Shown here: piece by piece, positions 35,996-46,151 of the stretch
Position numbering within the stretch: position 1 is the stretch's first letter
Layout of the letters: every line of letters begins with the position of its first letter
Assembly: GCA_963723765.1 (NCBI GenBank)
Contig: CAVRSD010000005.1
Coordinates: forward strand, 1 to 64,000
DNA length: 64,000 nt
Source of the DNA: DATBAX01 sp963723765
Lineage (GTDB): Bacteria; Acidobacteriota; Terriglobia; Terriglobales; Acidobacteriaceae
Direction: 5' to 3'
Translations under genes and position numbers: made by a program
Notes under the pieces: model-generated
Told to the model about the DNA's origin: nothing
Databases searched by the model: none
The model's input: only the letters and a program-made list of their open reading frames with translations

Positions 35996-37048
35996 ATGCG
36001 CACATCCTTCTTAGGAATTTTGATTTTGATTTTGCCTGTTGCCAGCGCGTTCGCGCAAGCGCCGGCGCTGCAAATGAATGTGGTCTATGTGTGCAAGGAC
36101 GGCCAAAGCTTCAAAGTCTTTTCGTGTGATGACACCACTGGGGCCTGCGACTATCAGAACTATAAGAACGGACGGGCGTTCCAGCGCGGCGAGGCGCTGC
36201 GCGTTCAGCTAACTGTTTTGCTCCCGGCGAAATGTCACGCACAAACGGCGGCCGAGGCTCAGGCCGATCCTCACGTCGGTGAGATTCCACCAGCGACCTC
36301 TCCGTTTAAGGCGCACGCGGCAGCTGCCGGAAACGGGTCTGGATCCACCGCGGCCGTCAGTTCGCAGACCGCTGGAGGCGGCGGATTCAAAGCCGGGGAC
36401 ACGGTTCGCGTCCTGAGCGATGGTTGGCAGGATGCCATCGTCCTACAGGCGAGGGGGAACTCTTACTTCGTGCGCATGGGCAACGGGGTTGAGATTTTGA
36501 AAATCTGGCCAACGGAAGTGCGCCGGGAAGGAAAACTCACCGCGCAGGATCACGCGATGGGGCAATACGATCTTCATGATCGCGTGCAAGTATTGGTGAA
36601 CGGCCGGTGGAAGGAAGGTGAGATTCGCGGGCAAAATCTGAACATGTACGACATAAAGGTGCCGGGGGTCGATACCGGCTTCGGCTCCGACATCGTAAAC
36701 ACCACCCCCGAGAATATTCGTATGTCGACCACGCCTGCTCCTCCGCCTCCCGCACAACGGGCGGCTGGGCAGATTCCCAAGCCTGGACTCGCGAGCTGTG
36801 CCGGCAAATATGAAGGCCGCTGGGAGCACGTCTCGGGCATGGAGGGTATGAAGATCGTCTTCCGTTCCGGCAAGGCAACAATTACTGAAGGATTGGGTGG
36901 GGAAATGCCGTTCGATTGCTTCACCGGCGACGGCAAGGTCGTTTTTTACAAGGCCGGATCCTTCACACCGTTTTCCTATGACTTCGACATCAACAACGAC
37001 GGAACTCTACAGACGCCTCTCGGAGCAATCAAGAAAATGGCCAACTGA
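35996..37048 (+). CDS. Exported protein with two SH3/Tudor-like modules, unknown function
   Basis: 350 residues. The signal peptide is about 1-21 (ASAFAQA). An N-terminal domain with several cysteines (VYVCKDGQS, FSCDD, ACDYQN) and an Ala/Gly-rich linker follow. Then come two similar beta-barrel modules: FKAGDTVRVLSDGWQDA...VRR (about 132-178) and YDLHDRVQVLVNGRWKEG...RM (about 188-242), of the Agenet/Tudor/SH3 type. A C-terminal domain of about 80 residues after a Pro-rich stretch opens CAGKYEGRWE. No catalytic motif. Single gene, convergent with the kinase at 37070. Confidence 0.78.
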   Translation: MRTSFLGILILILPVASAFAQAPALQMNVVYVCKDGQSFKVFSCDDTTGACDYQNYKNGRAFQRGEALRVQLTVLLPAKCHAQTAAEAQADPHVGEIPPATSPFKAHAAAAGNGSGSTAAVSSQTAGGGGFKAGDTVRVLSDGWQDAIVLQARGNSYFVRMGNGVEILKIWPTEVRREGKLTAQDHAMGQYDLHDRVQVLVNGRWKEGEIRGQNLNMYDIKVPGVDTGFGSDIVNTTPENIRMSTTPAPPPPAQRAAGQIPKPGLASCAGKYEGRWEHVSGMEGMKIVFRSGKATITEGLGGEMPFDCFTGDGKVVFYKAGSFTPFSYDFDINNDGTLQTPLGAIKKMAN

Positions 37049-37069
37049 CCAAACTTAGGCACGCAGGTC

Positions 37070-39703
37070 CTACTTGAGATCGTTCACCAGATACAAATCA
37101 GAAAGAGTACGTCCATATTCGTAGACATAGTTTTTGCCGTCCGGAGTGATAAGGACGGAGCTGATGTCGGTAACACCGGATACGTCTGGTGGGACCAGTT
37201 GTTTCCAGAGTTCTTTGCGTCCCGTGGCCAGGTCCACCCGGTTCACTGTGGCCGGAACTTCGCCCAGCCGGTAAACATACAGAGAACGTCCATCACTGGT
37301 CCACGCAATGGGAGCTTCTCCAGCAACCAAACCAGGGATAGGATGCATTTCACCACTGTCCACCGCGAGTAGTGCAGGTATCTGATCGGCGCCGACGAGA
37401 GCCACTTGCTTGCCGTCGGGAGAAATGGCGACCAAGCTGCCATTCACGCCTTCATTGGTGATTGGTTTCGGCAGACCACCGCTCATGTCCTGTATATAGA
37501 GCCGTACGCCTTTGCCAGGCTCATCGCCCGCAAACAACAAGCGCTTACCGTCGGGAAACCAGCGTGCCCAAAGACGGTTGATCTGGTCATGTGTCAATTC
37601 TTTTAACTCTCCAGCACCAGTAGGGAGCAGGGTGAATTGAACGGGCGGCTTGGGCACGCCTGACAATACCCATCTTTGATCCGGTGAAAGCGCAAAGCTC
37701 ACTCCATCGCCCAACCGAATCGCCGGAGATCCGTCGGTGCCACGCAAGTAACTGGAATAGTTTTCTCCGCCTGCTTCGCCGGATTCGGTGAACAAGAGCT
37801 TCTTGCCGTCCAGAGATAAATCCTTGGGGGCCGACCAATCCAGCCAGGAAAGATCGCGCTCCTTGTGACTATCGGCAGTCATGCCTACCATTCCGACGCG
37901 CGGCACATCGCGCGTGATCAGCACACGCCCGTCCTTAGCGATGTCCTGGAGCGTCAACGTACCAGGCTCCCGCGCCAGGAGCCGTTCCTTGCCTGACAAA
38001 GTTACTGCGGAAAGATAACGTCCGTAGCCCAGCCGGGTGCTGGAGAACCATATTTCTGTTCCGTTCGGAGACCAGCCCAGGCCCCAGGCCGTCTCCCAGC
38101 CGGTCGACAAAGTCTTCTTCTTTCCGGAAAGATCGACCACTGCGATCGATCCTGCGTCGTCTCGTCGAACTGGGTGCTCAATAAATGCAACCTCATCTCC
38201 GGTTGGACTGACTCGCGGATGACTGAGCCATCCACCAGTCTGATACAGGACTTTTCCAATGGGATATTCGAGACGGCTCAATCCTCCGAACTCTCGCACC
38301 ACCGCGAAGTTCGTCCCATCCGGCGACCAGTCGGCCCACTGCACATTTTCCAAAACCTCACGGGGTGCGCCACCGCCGAGCGGCACTCTCGCCAGCGTAC
38401 CTTCATTGATGTAGGGATCGACATTGTGGCTATTTAGCAAAACAGCCATCTCGCCTTCTGGGGAGATCGACAATACTTCAGCCTTCGAAAGTCCAAACGG
38501 GCGAGATTCGGGACTGTCGGGCCTGGTCACTAACAGCTCGATTGGGTTTCCTTCCCAGGCCGCGCTGTACACAATATTTTTTCCGTCAGGAGCAAAGCGC
38601 GCCATGCGGATGGTGCCGCCGCGAAAGGTCAACTGATGATACGTAGGAGGCGTAATACTGGAAGCGAGTCCATCACGTTTCCCCAGAAGAAAAGCTCCGG
38701 CGATCAGCGCGATTGCAATGACCCCGGCGACCAAAGCAATGACCGGCAAGCGCCCACGCTCGCGGGCCGCCGAGGTTGAGACTGGACCCGCCGTAGCATT
38801 TTGCACCGCGACCGTAGTGCTCGGGTGCGAATCGGACGTTCGCGCCAAACGCTGGAGATCCACGCGGAAGTCGGAGGCTGTCTGATAACGCAATTTGAGA
38901 TCTTTTTCCAGCGCCTTGTCGAGAATCTCTGCCAGTTTCGGCGGGAGTTGAGGATTGAGTTCCACGGGCGAGACTGGAGTGCGGTGTAGGATGCCATCGA
39001 ACACCGCAGCACTTGTGGAGCCGGAAAATGCCGGCCGTCCGGTAGCCATCTCATAGAGAACAAGCCCCAGAGAGAACAGGTCGGTGCGTCGGTCAAGCTC
39101 TTCACCCATGGCCTGTTCCGGCGACATATAGGCAATAGTTCCGACGGCTGATCCGGGGCTGGTTAGAAGATGGGCGCTGGCCACGGTTGGCATGGAGTCG
39201 GTGACCCCGGCGTCGTGTTTCGATTGACCCTCAGCCGTGTATTTTGCCAGCCCGAAATCCAATACTTTAGCCTGACCGCTCGGAGTAATAAAAATATTTG
39301 CAGGTTTAATATCGCGATGGATGATGCCTTGAACATGGGCCGCATTCAATGCGTCGGCGATTTGCGCGACGATCTCCAGCACTTCGCTCAACCGCATCGC
39401 TTTCCCTTCGATGCGATGTTTCAGGGTCTGGCCGTCGATAAACTCCATGACGATGTAAGCCGATCCAGCCTCTTCGCCCACGTCATAGATGGTGCAGATG
39501 TTGGGATGGTTGAGTCCGGAAGCCGCTTGAGCTTCGCGCCGGAAGCGTTCCAGCGCAGCAGGGTCTTTGGCAGAGTCTTCTGCCAGAAATTTCAAAGCGA
39601 CCGTGCGATGCAAACGCGAATCCTCGGCCTTATACACCACGCCCATGCCACCGCCGCCGAGCTTGCCGGTTATCTTGTAGTGGGAAATAGTCTTGCCGAT
39701 CAT
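37070..39703 (-). CDS. Membrane Ser/Thr protein kinase with C-terminal PD40-type propeller
   Basis: 877 residues starting MIGKTISHY at 39703, where the kinase alignment begins; the 27 upstream codons are not supported. The Hanks-type kinase domain (about 8-265) has GGGGMGVV, the ATP Lys in ALKFLAED, HRDIKPAN and DFGLAKY. A juxtamembrane region with Ser/Thr stretches leads to one transmembrane helix (about 325-345, VIALVAGVIAIALIAGAFLLG). The outer part, about 350-875, is a WD40/PD40 beta-propeller (FAPDGKNIVYSA, SPTGDEVAF). It is a close relative of the kinase divergently encoded at 39851. Confidence 0.92.
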   Translation of the reverse strand: MIGKTISHYKITGKLGGGGMGVVYKAEDSRLHRTVALKFLAEDSAKDPAALERFRREAQAASGLNHPNICTIYDVGEEAGSAYIVMEFIDGQTLKHRIEGKAMRLSEVLEIVAQIADALNAAHVQGIIHRDIKPANIFITPSGQAKVLDFGLAKYTAEGQSKHDAGVTDSMPTVASAHLLTSPGSAVGTIAYMSPEQAMGEELDRRTDLFSLGLVLYEMATGRPAFSGSTSAAVFDGILHRTPVSPVELNPQLPPKLAEILDKALEKDLKLRYQTASDFRVDLQRLARTSDSHPSTTVAVQNATAGPVSTSAARERGRLPVIALVAGVIAIALIAGAFLLGKRDGLASSITPPTYHQLTFRGGTIRMARFAPDGKNIVYSAAWEGNPIELLVTRPDSPESRPFGLSKAEVLSISPEGEMAVLLNSHNVDPYINEGTLARVPLGGGAPREVLENVQWADWSPDGTNFAVVREFGGLSRLEYPIGKVLYQTGGWLSHPRVSPTGDEVAFIEHPVRRDDAGSIAVVDLSGKKKTLSTGWETAWGLGWSPNGTEIWFSSTRLGYGRYLSAVTLSGKERLLAREPGTLTLQDIAKDGRVLITRDVPRVGMVGMTADSHKERDLSWLDWSAPKDLSLDGKKLLFTESGEAGGENYSSYLRGTDGSPAIRLGDGVSFALSPDQRWVLSGVPKPPVQFTLLPTGAGELKELTHDQINRLWARWFPDGKRLLFAGDEPGKGVRLYIQDMSGGLPKPITNEGVNGSLVAISPDGKQVALVGADQIPALLAVDSGEMHPIPGLVAGEAPIAWTSDGRSLYVYRLGEVPATVNRVDLATGRKELWKQLVPPDVSGVTDISSVLITPDGKNYVYEYGRTLSDLYLVNDLK

Positions 39704-39850
39704 GGGAACGGCAATCTTAGGCTGCGTTGCATTTGCAGTCAATCGGCAACGCAGATTCGATACAGATCGGGCGGAGCAGTTCACCTTTCCCTAAATCATG
39801 CCGCAGCTAACCGCCTGTGCAATTTTTCTAGGTTATAATCCTGCCGAACC

Positions 39851-42433
39851 ATGAACCTGCCTCCCGGCACCAAACTCGGGCCGTATGAAATTGTCTCCCT
39901 GTTAGGCGCGGGAGGCATGGGCGAGGTCTATCGCGCCCGTGATTCTCGTCTCAAGCGGGAAGTGGCGATTAAGGTCCTGCCGCAGACAATTTCTCTGGAT
40001 GCCGATCGTCTACGCCGCTTCGAGCAGGAGGCGCTTGCCACTGCAGCCCTGAACCATCCCAATATTCTGGCGGTATTCGATATTGGCACCAGCGATGGCT
40101 CGCCTTATGTAGTGTCCGAACTGCTTGAGGGAGAGACGCTGCGGGAGCGCCTGCGCAGCGGTCCGGTCGTGGTCCGCAAGGCTTTGGACTTCGCCTTGCA
40201 AATCGCACATGGACTGGCCGCGGCCCACGAAAAAGGAATCGTTCATCGTGATCTGAAGCCAGAGAATCTTTTTCTGACAAAAGACGGGCGCGTCAAGATC
40301 CTGGACTTCGGGCTGGCGAAGCTGACTCAAGCCGAATCCGGCTCCCACACTTCCCTGCCAACCGCTACCCACGGCACCGAAGCCGGCGTGGTGCTGGGGA
40401 CAGCGGGATACATGTCGCCGGAGCAAGTACGTGGCAAGGCTGTCGATGCGCGCTCTGACATCTTTAGTTTCGGAGCAATTCTCTACGAGATGCTTTCCGG
40501 CAAACGCGCATTTCACGGCGACTCGCCCGCGGATACGATGAGCGCGATCCTGAAGGAAGAGCCGGCGGACTTGAGCGAAACCAATCGCACGGTTTCTCCG
40601 GCGCTGGAACGGATTGTGCAGCACTGCCTGGAGAAAAATCCTGAGGGCCGCTTCCATTCCGCCAGCGATATTGCGTTTGATCTCGAACATCTGTCCGGAA
40701 TTTCCGGCAGCTCGTCGAGAATAGCGCCAGTTGACGTCGCCCCGCCGCGCAGCAAACTACTGCTCGGTCTGGCGGGCGTTCTCGCGCTCGCCTTGGTAAT
40801 GCTTGGTCTCGGTTGGTGGCTTGGCAAATCCAGCGGCAGCTTATCTCTGGCCGTATACAAGCAAATCACTTTTCGTACGGGTGCCATTGGAAACGCGCGC
40901 TTCACACCCGACGGCAGCATCGTCTACAGCGCCTCGTGGGACGGCGCCGAGAATCAGCTTTATTTGTCACGCACGGATGATCCCGGCGCCCGCGAACTGG
41001 GGCTCAAGGACGCAGAACTGCTTTCGATCTCCAAGAGCGGAGAACTGGCGGTGCGGCTCAACACCAAGTTTTACGGTGGCTATGCGCGAGTCGGAACGTT
41101 GGCCCGGGTCCCGTTGAGTGGTGGAACGCCACGAGAAGTCTTGGAAAATGTGCAAGACGCCGATTGGTCCGATAACGGCGACAATATGGCGATTGTCCGT
41201 TACGTTCCGGAAAACAATCACTGGCGGTTGGAATATCCCATTGGCAAGGTGCTGTTCGACAGCATCAACTGGATCAGCCACCCCAAGATTTCGCCCGACG
41301 GCAAGTGGGTGGCTTTTGCCGACCATGAGAATCCGGGAGGCGACGACGAGGGTTCAGTTGCGGTGATTAGCGCGGATGGTACCGGCACTGAGAAGAAACT
41401 CTCTTCCGGCTGGGAGACAGTGGAAGGGATTCTCTGGTCTCCGGCTAGCGATGAGATCTGGTTCACCTCAGCCAGCGGTAGCAGCGCCACAAATCCGAGC
41501 GCGGTTTCCCTTTCAGGAAAAATGCGAACCATCACCAACGTGCCCGGAGGCATGTGGTTGGAAGACCTGCGGAATGGCACGGCGCTAATGGTGACTCATC
41601 AGGAACGCATCGGGATCCGCGCTCTGGCACCGGGCGCAAAAGAGGAGCGCGAACTGGGGTGGTTCGGATGGTCGATCATGCGCGACATCAGCCCCGACGG
41701 CCACAAGATCGTGTTCGAAGAGGAAGGAAACGGAGGTGGACCGAATTACACCGTGTTCGTACGTGATACGGATGGGTCGCCTCCGGTACGCGTAGGCGAA
41801 GGACTCTCCGTGGCCATCTCGCCCGACGCCAAATGGGTGATCTCGAAGCCAGCAAAGGGTGGTCCTTTGAATCTGGTGCCAACTGGCGCAGGCGAATCCA
41901 GAGTGCTCACGCACGACGCAGTGAGCTACGGTGCGGCTCGCTGGCTCCCCGACGGCAAACGACTGCTGGCCGAGGGGATTGAAGCTGGACATGGCGCGCG
42001 TGACTACCTCATCGATGTGAGCAGCGGCGATTCCAAACCCATCACTCCCGAAGGCATCGCCGGGGTGCACCTCTCGCCGGACGGCCAAAACACAGCCGTA
42101 CTTGGACCTGATGGAAAATGGGGGATTTGGCCACTGGATGGGAGTGGAATTCGCTTAATCCCAGGGCTTGACTCAGTCAACTTTGTGACTGGTTGGTCGC
42201 CCGACGGTTCATCGTTGTATGTGAGTTCCAACCGCCAAAGCGAAAGGGTCGCGAAGGTCTTTAAGGTAAACACAGTAACTGGGAAAACGGAGCTATGGAA
42301 AATCTTCGGAGCCGATGCGGCTGCAGGACTCGGTGGAGTCGGAGCCATCCATCTTTCACGCGACGGGACGGCCTATGCCTACGTCTATGACCGGAACCTG
42401 TCGGAAGCCTACGTGGTCACTGGATTGAAGTAG
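39851..42433 (+). CDS. Membrane Ser/Thr protein kinase with C-terminal PD40-type propeller
   Basis: 860 residues beginning MNLPPGTKLGPYEIV. The kinase domain (about 8-270) has GAGGMGEVY, the ATP Lys in VAIKVLP, HRDLKPEN and DFGLAKL. A transmembrane helix lies at about 300-320 (LLLGLAGVLALALVML). The periplasmic WD40/PD40-like propeller shows repeated SPDGK words and shares patches with the neighbour: GKVLF..INWISHP against GKVLYQTGGWLSHP, and the sequence ISPDGKWVAF. It is divergent from the kinase at 37070 across 147 bases, so the pair is probably a local duplication with later inversion. The sensed signal and phosphorylation targets are unknown. Confidence 0.93.
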   Translation: MNLPPGTKLGPYEIVSLLGAGGMGEVYRARDSRLKREVAIKVLPQTISLDADRLRRFEQEALATAALNHPNILAVFDIGTSDGSPYVVSELLEGETLRERLRSGPVVVRKALDFALQIAHGLAAAHEKGIVHRDLKPENLFLTKDGRVKILDFGLAKLTQAESGSHTSLPTATHGTEAGVVLGTAGYMSPEQVRGKAVDARSDIFSFGAILYEMLSGKRAFHGDSPADTMSAILKEEPADLSETNRTVSPALERIVQHCLEKNPEGRFHSASDIAFDLEHLSGISGSSSRIAPVDVAPPRSKLLLGLAGVLALALVMLGLGWWLGKSSGSLSLAVYKQITFRTGAIGNARFTPDGSIVYSASWDGAENQLYLSRTDDPGARELGLKDAELLSISKSGELAVRLNTKFYGGYARVGTLARVPLSGGTPREVLENVQDADWSDNGDNMAIVRYVPENNHWRLEYPIGKVLFDSINWISHPKISPDGKWVAFADHENPGGDDEGSVAVISADGTGTEKKLSSGWETVEGILWSPASDEIWFTSASGSSATNPSAVSLSGKMRTITNVPGGMWLEDLRNGTALMVTHQERIGIRALAPGAKEERELGWFGWSIMRDISPDGHKIVFEEEGNGGGPNYTVFVRDTDGSPPVRVGEGLSVAISPDAKWVISKPAKGGPLNLVPTGAGESRVLTHDAVSYGAARWLPDGKRLLAEGIEAGHGARDYLIDVSSGDSKPITPEGIAGVHLSPDGQNTAVLGPDGKWGIWPLDGSGIRLIPGLDSVNFVTGWSPDGSSLYVSSNRQSERVAKVFKVNTVTGKTELWKIFGADAAAGLGGVGAIHLSRDGTAYAYVYDRNLSEAYVVTGLK

Positions 42434-42448
42434 GGTTGACCGGTTCTC

Positions 42449-43615
42449 CTAACGCAGCGGCACGAACTTCACACAGACTGGGGACGGCACGTGCAGCACT
42501 TCTCCTTGAGGAGTGAGTTCACCAGTCTTCTGGTTTATCCGAAAAATCACAATGTCATCGGAATCCTGATTCTCCGCGAATAGCCAGTGTCCGGTCGGGT
42601 CAAGCGTAAAATGACGTGGTGTTTTTCCTTGTGTTGATGTGAATCCAACGCTCGTCAGCGTGCCTTTTGCAGGATCAATGGCGAACTCGGCAATGCTGTC
42701 AGCCCCGCGATTCGAAGCGTAAAGAAATCTGCCGGAAGGGTCAATCTCCACTTCCGCCCCATCACTGGCGCCGGTAAAGCCCTTGGGAAGGGTCGATACC
42801 GTCTGCAATTCCTGTAGGTCGCCATGCGCCGCGCTATAGGAATACGTCACAATCGACGGTTGCATTTCGGTAATCAGATAGAGAAATTTTCCGTTCGGAT
42901 TAAACACCAGATGCCGTGGGCCATAGCCAGGATGGACTTTTACAACCTGAGGCGCGCCCAAGGTTCGTTTGATTGGGTCAAAGGGATAAACAATTAACTG
43001 ATCGAGTCCCAGATCCGCCACAATCGCAAAACGGTTGTCTGATGAGATTGCAATCGCGTGTGCATGAGGGCCTTTTTGCCGGTCGGGATTTACGCCTGAT
43101 CCCTTGTGTTGCACGAAAGCTGAAGCTTCTCCCAAGCCGCCATTTTCCAATATCGGAAATACGGCGACATTGCCTTCATCATAATTCGCCACCACGGCAG
43201 ACTTGCCGCTTCGATCGAGCACAATGTGCGCAGGGCCGGGACCGCGAGACGATACGGCATTTAACAGTTTCAGCTTCCCTGTGCCCTCATCGATTGCAAA
43301 CGAACTCACCGAACCCGTCGGCTGTCCCTGATAAGTGCTGGTTTCATTCACCGCATAGAGGAATTTTCCGTCCCGGCTTGTGGTCAGAAACGACGGATCT
43401 GGCGTCTCTGCTGCGAGGCCGAGGTCGGTAAATTTACCCGTCTTTGCATCGAAACGGTAGGCGTAAATTCCTTTGCCGCCGCGGTTGGCATAGGTGCCGA
43501 CGTAGACGAGAAAGTTTCCACTATCACTGGCTTGAGCCGGACGAGGTGTCATCATGGCGAGTGTGAATGCGATAAGAAAAACACAAAACTGAGAAATCGT
43601 TCGCATAGAGTTCAT
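42449..43615 (-). CDS. Exported lactonase family protein (seven-bladed propeller)
   Basis: 388 residues with a signal peptide (about 1-29, ending PAQAS), then the lactonase domain found in 6-phosphogluconolactonase YbhE relatives: VYVGTYANRGGKGIYAYRFD, TSRDGKFLYAVNE, GPGPAHIVLD and PRHLVFNPNGKFLYL. Seven repeated blades cover the mature protein. The cytoplasmic enzyme hydrolyses 6-phosphogluconolactone; an exported copy must act on something else or bind ligands. Active-site residues are not confidently identifiable. It converges with the kinase at 39851. Confidence 0.86.
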   Translation of the reverse strand: MNSMRTISQFCVFLIAFTLAMMTPRPAQASDSGNFLVYVGTYANRGGKGIYAYRFDAKTGKFTDLGLAAETPDPSFLTTSRDGKFLYAVNETSTYQGQPTGSVSSFAIDEGTGKLKLLNAVSSRGPGPAHIVLDRSGKSAVVANYDEGNVAVFPILENGGLGEASAFVQHKGSGVNPDRQKGPHAHAIAISSDNRFAIVADLGLDQLIVYPFDPIKRTLGAPQVVKVHPGYGPRHLVFNPNGKFLYLITEMQPSIVTYSYSAAHGDLQELQTVSTLPKGFTGASDGAEVEIDPSGRFLYASNRGADSIAEFAIDPAKGTLTSVGFTSTQGKTPRHFTLDPTGHWLFAENQDSDDIVIFRINQKTGELTPQGEVLHVPSPVCVKFVPLR

Positions 43616-43790
43616 TGTGAGCAGTCCACTTCCTGATGAAAGCTAGCTTACAGTTTACCGCCAATAGCACCAATTGGTGAAGTTGGTGATATGCCACATA
43701 ACAGACGCGTCAAAGCCGTTTCTGAGTGTTCGCCAAAAGGCGAGCCGGTTTGTCGCCTGTGCTAACTTACTTACTTCACGCCGGAGCCCA

Positions 43791-45962
43791 ATGAGATTCT
43801 TTTACGCCGTCCTTTTCATATTTGCAGTCTTGCTGGCAACTTTTTCGCAGAACCTTAGGGGAATGGGCTCTGAGTCCTCGGGCGCTGCCAACTCCCTCTT
43901 CGGCTTTCGGGATTCAACCGAAGAAACAAAACTGGAATCCCGTTTTCTTGCCGTTCCTGATCCTAAGCTCGCCCGGGAACACCTGCGCATACTGACGCAG
44001 GCGCCTCACATTGCCGGATCGCCCGAGGACAAAGCCACTGCGGACTACGTGGCCCAAAAATTCCGCGAGGCCGGCCTCGATACCGAGATTGTCGAATACC
44101 GCGTCTGGATGAATTATCCGGCAGAAATTAGCGTGGACATAACCGCTCCGCCCGCGGTACACATGCACGGCCCCACCCGCGAACACGTGGAGGGGGATCC
44201 CTATCAAGATGATCCGCGAGTGGTGATGCCATTCAACGGAATGTCGCCTTCGGGCGACGTTGAGGCCGAAGTTGTCTACGCGAACTACGGATCACCCGAG
44301 GATTTCAAGAAGCTAGACGAACTAAAGATCGACGTTCACGGCAAGATCGTGCTGGTCCGTTACGGACAAAACTTCCGCGGAGTAAAGGCCCTCGTCGCAC
44401 AAGAACATGGAGCCGCCGGGTTGATCGTCTATTCCGATCCAGCCGACGACGGCTGGAAGCGTGGCGACAAATATCCCAAAGGCCCCTGGCATCCGGATAC
44501 TGGGGTGCAACGCGGTTCCATCGGTTTCATGTTTGAATTCGCCGGTGATCCCACAACTCCAGGGATCGCCTCCGTTCCATCCCTTCCCGATTCCAAACGC
44601 ACCCCGCCCGAGCAATCGACCGCACTGCCAAAGATTCCCACCACGCCAATCTCCTATGCCGATGCGTGGCCGATCCTCGAGCATCTGAGCGGTCCGGACA
44701 CGCCGCGCGAGTGGCAAGGAGCGTTGCCATTTACCTATCACGCAGGACCAGGCCCGGTGAAGGTGAAGATGCATCTTAAGCAGGACTATCAGCTCCGCAC
44801 TATCTGGGACGTCATCGGACGCATTCCCGGCGGCGAAGCGCCCAACGATTGGGTAGTCGCCGGCAATCATCGCGATGCCTGGGTTTATGGCGCGGTTGAT
44901 CCCAACAGTGGCACCGCAGCCATGCTGGAATCGGTGCATGGCATTGGCGAGTTGCTAAAATCGGGATGGAAGCCGAAGCGCACCATCGTTTTCGGCAGCT
45001 GGGACGCGGAAGAGGAAGGCCTGATCGGTTCCACCGAATGGGGCGAGCAGCATGAAGCTGACCTTGCTACCGCTGCGGCATACTTCAACATGGATGTGGC
45101 CGTTTCCGGCCCGAAATTCGGTGCATCCTCAGTTCCCAGCTTGAAGCAATTTCTGCGCGATGTGACCAGGAGCGTGCCCAGCCCCAAGGGCGGCAGCGTT
45201 TACGACGCCTGGGTCAGCGCCAATAAGCCGGGAAGTGAGCCTGTCAATACGCAGGAAACCAGCACCAGCACCTTTCAAGCGCCCGCAGCTCAAGCCAAAC
45301 AGGACGCTCCGGTAGGAGACCTCGGCAGCGGATCGGATTATACCGTTTTCCAGCAACATCTCGGAGTCCCGTCCAGCGACATCGGTTCCACCGGCGATTA
45401 TGGGGTGTACCACTCCGTCTTCGATAATTTCCAATGGTTCACAAAGTTCGGCGATCCCGATTTCGTTTACGAGCAGCAGATGGCCCGCGTGTTCGGATTG
45501 CAGGCTATCCGCATGGCGGATGCGGACGTGCTTCCCTACGATTATCAGGAGTACGGGAAAGAGATTGCAGCCTACATCGATGCAGCCAGGAAAAGATCCG
45601 AAGTCGCGTTCGGCAATCAATCGCCGAATTTTTCCGAGGTTGCCACCGCGGCGCATCATTTCGAAGAAGCAGGATCCAAGATTCTCTCGCGCCAGCGAAA
45701 GCCCTCAGGGGATTCAGACCGGTTAAACCAGACTCTGCTCGCAGCCGAAAGGGCTTTGCTCATTCCCGAAGGACTGCCGCACCGCCCCTGGTATCGACAC
45801 GCTATTTATGCTCCGGGGGAATACACCGGCTACGCCGCGGTGGTGATTCCCGGGGTCAATGAGGCCATCGACCGGGACGATCTGAGTCGCCTCCGGCAGC
45901 AAATCACAGCCCTGACAGCGGCGTTGGATCGTGCCACCAGGGTATTGGAAGGCTCCCGGTAG
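43791..45962 (+). CDS. M28 family metallopeptidase (glutamate carboxypeptidase II-like)
   Basis: 723 residues starting MRFFYAV at 43791, with a CGGAG ribosome site nine bases upstream and a signal/anchor helix; the longer open frame from 43674 is unsupported. Domain order: protease-associated domain (about 160-270, VRYGQNFRGVKALVAQ), M28 zinc peptidase (about 335-560) and a transferrin-receptor-like dimerisation domain (about 600-720). The zinc ligands are present: NHRDAW (His360) and the following Asp in VDPNSGT, EEEG, and a late His in YGVYHSVFD. It probably trims C-terminal residues from peptides outside the cytoplasm. Confidence 0.92.
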   Translation: MRFFYAVLFIFAVLLATFSQNLRGMGSESSGAANSLFGFRDSTEETKLESRFLAVPDPKLAREHLRILTQAPHIAGSPEDKATADYVAQKFREAGLDTEIVEYRVWMNYPAEISVDITAPPAVHMHGPTREHVEGDPYQDDPRVVMPFNGMSPSGDVEAEVVYANYGSPEDFKKLDELKIDVHGKIVLVRYGQNFRGVKALVAQEHGAAGLIVYSDPADDGWKRGDKYPKGPWHPDTGVQRGSIGFMFEFAGDPTTPGIASVPSLPDSKRTPPEQSTALPKIPTTPISYADAWPILEHLSGPDTPREWQGALPFTYHAGPGPVKVKMHLKQDYQLRTIWDVIGRIPGGEAPNDWVVAGNHRDAWVYGAVDPNSGTAAMLESVHGIGELLKSGWKPKRTIVFGSWDAEEEGLIGSTEWGEQHEADLATAAAYFNMDVAVSGPKFGASSVPSLKQFLRDVTRSVPSPKGGSVYDAWVSANKPGSEPVNTQETSTSTFQAPAAQAKQDAPVGDLGSGSDYTVFQQHLGVPSSDIGSTGDYGVYHSVFDNFQWFTKFGDPDFVYEQQMARVFGLQAIRMADADVLPYDYQEYGKEIAAYIDAARKRSEVAFGNQSPNFSEVATAAHHFEEAGSKILSRQRKPSGDSDRLNQTLLAAERALLIPEGLPHRPWYRHAIYAPGEYTGYAAVVIPGVNEAIDRDDLSRLRQQITALTAALDRATRVLEGSR

Positions 45963-46151
45963 CACCGGGCCGATTCACAGATTGCAAATCTTTGCACTTC
46001 CAGGAAAACGCGCCCGACTCGACTTTGTACACCGGAATAAATGCTTGCAGCAGCCCAAGTCGAGGTAGAATGCATTCATTGAAGCAAGTGATCCACGGCC
46101 GTCCCCAGCCGGGCAGATAGCCCACGGAGCGCGCCGTTTCAGGAATCCCCC

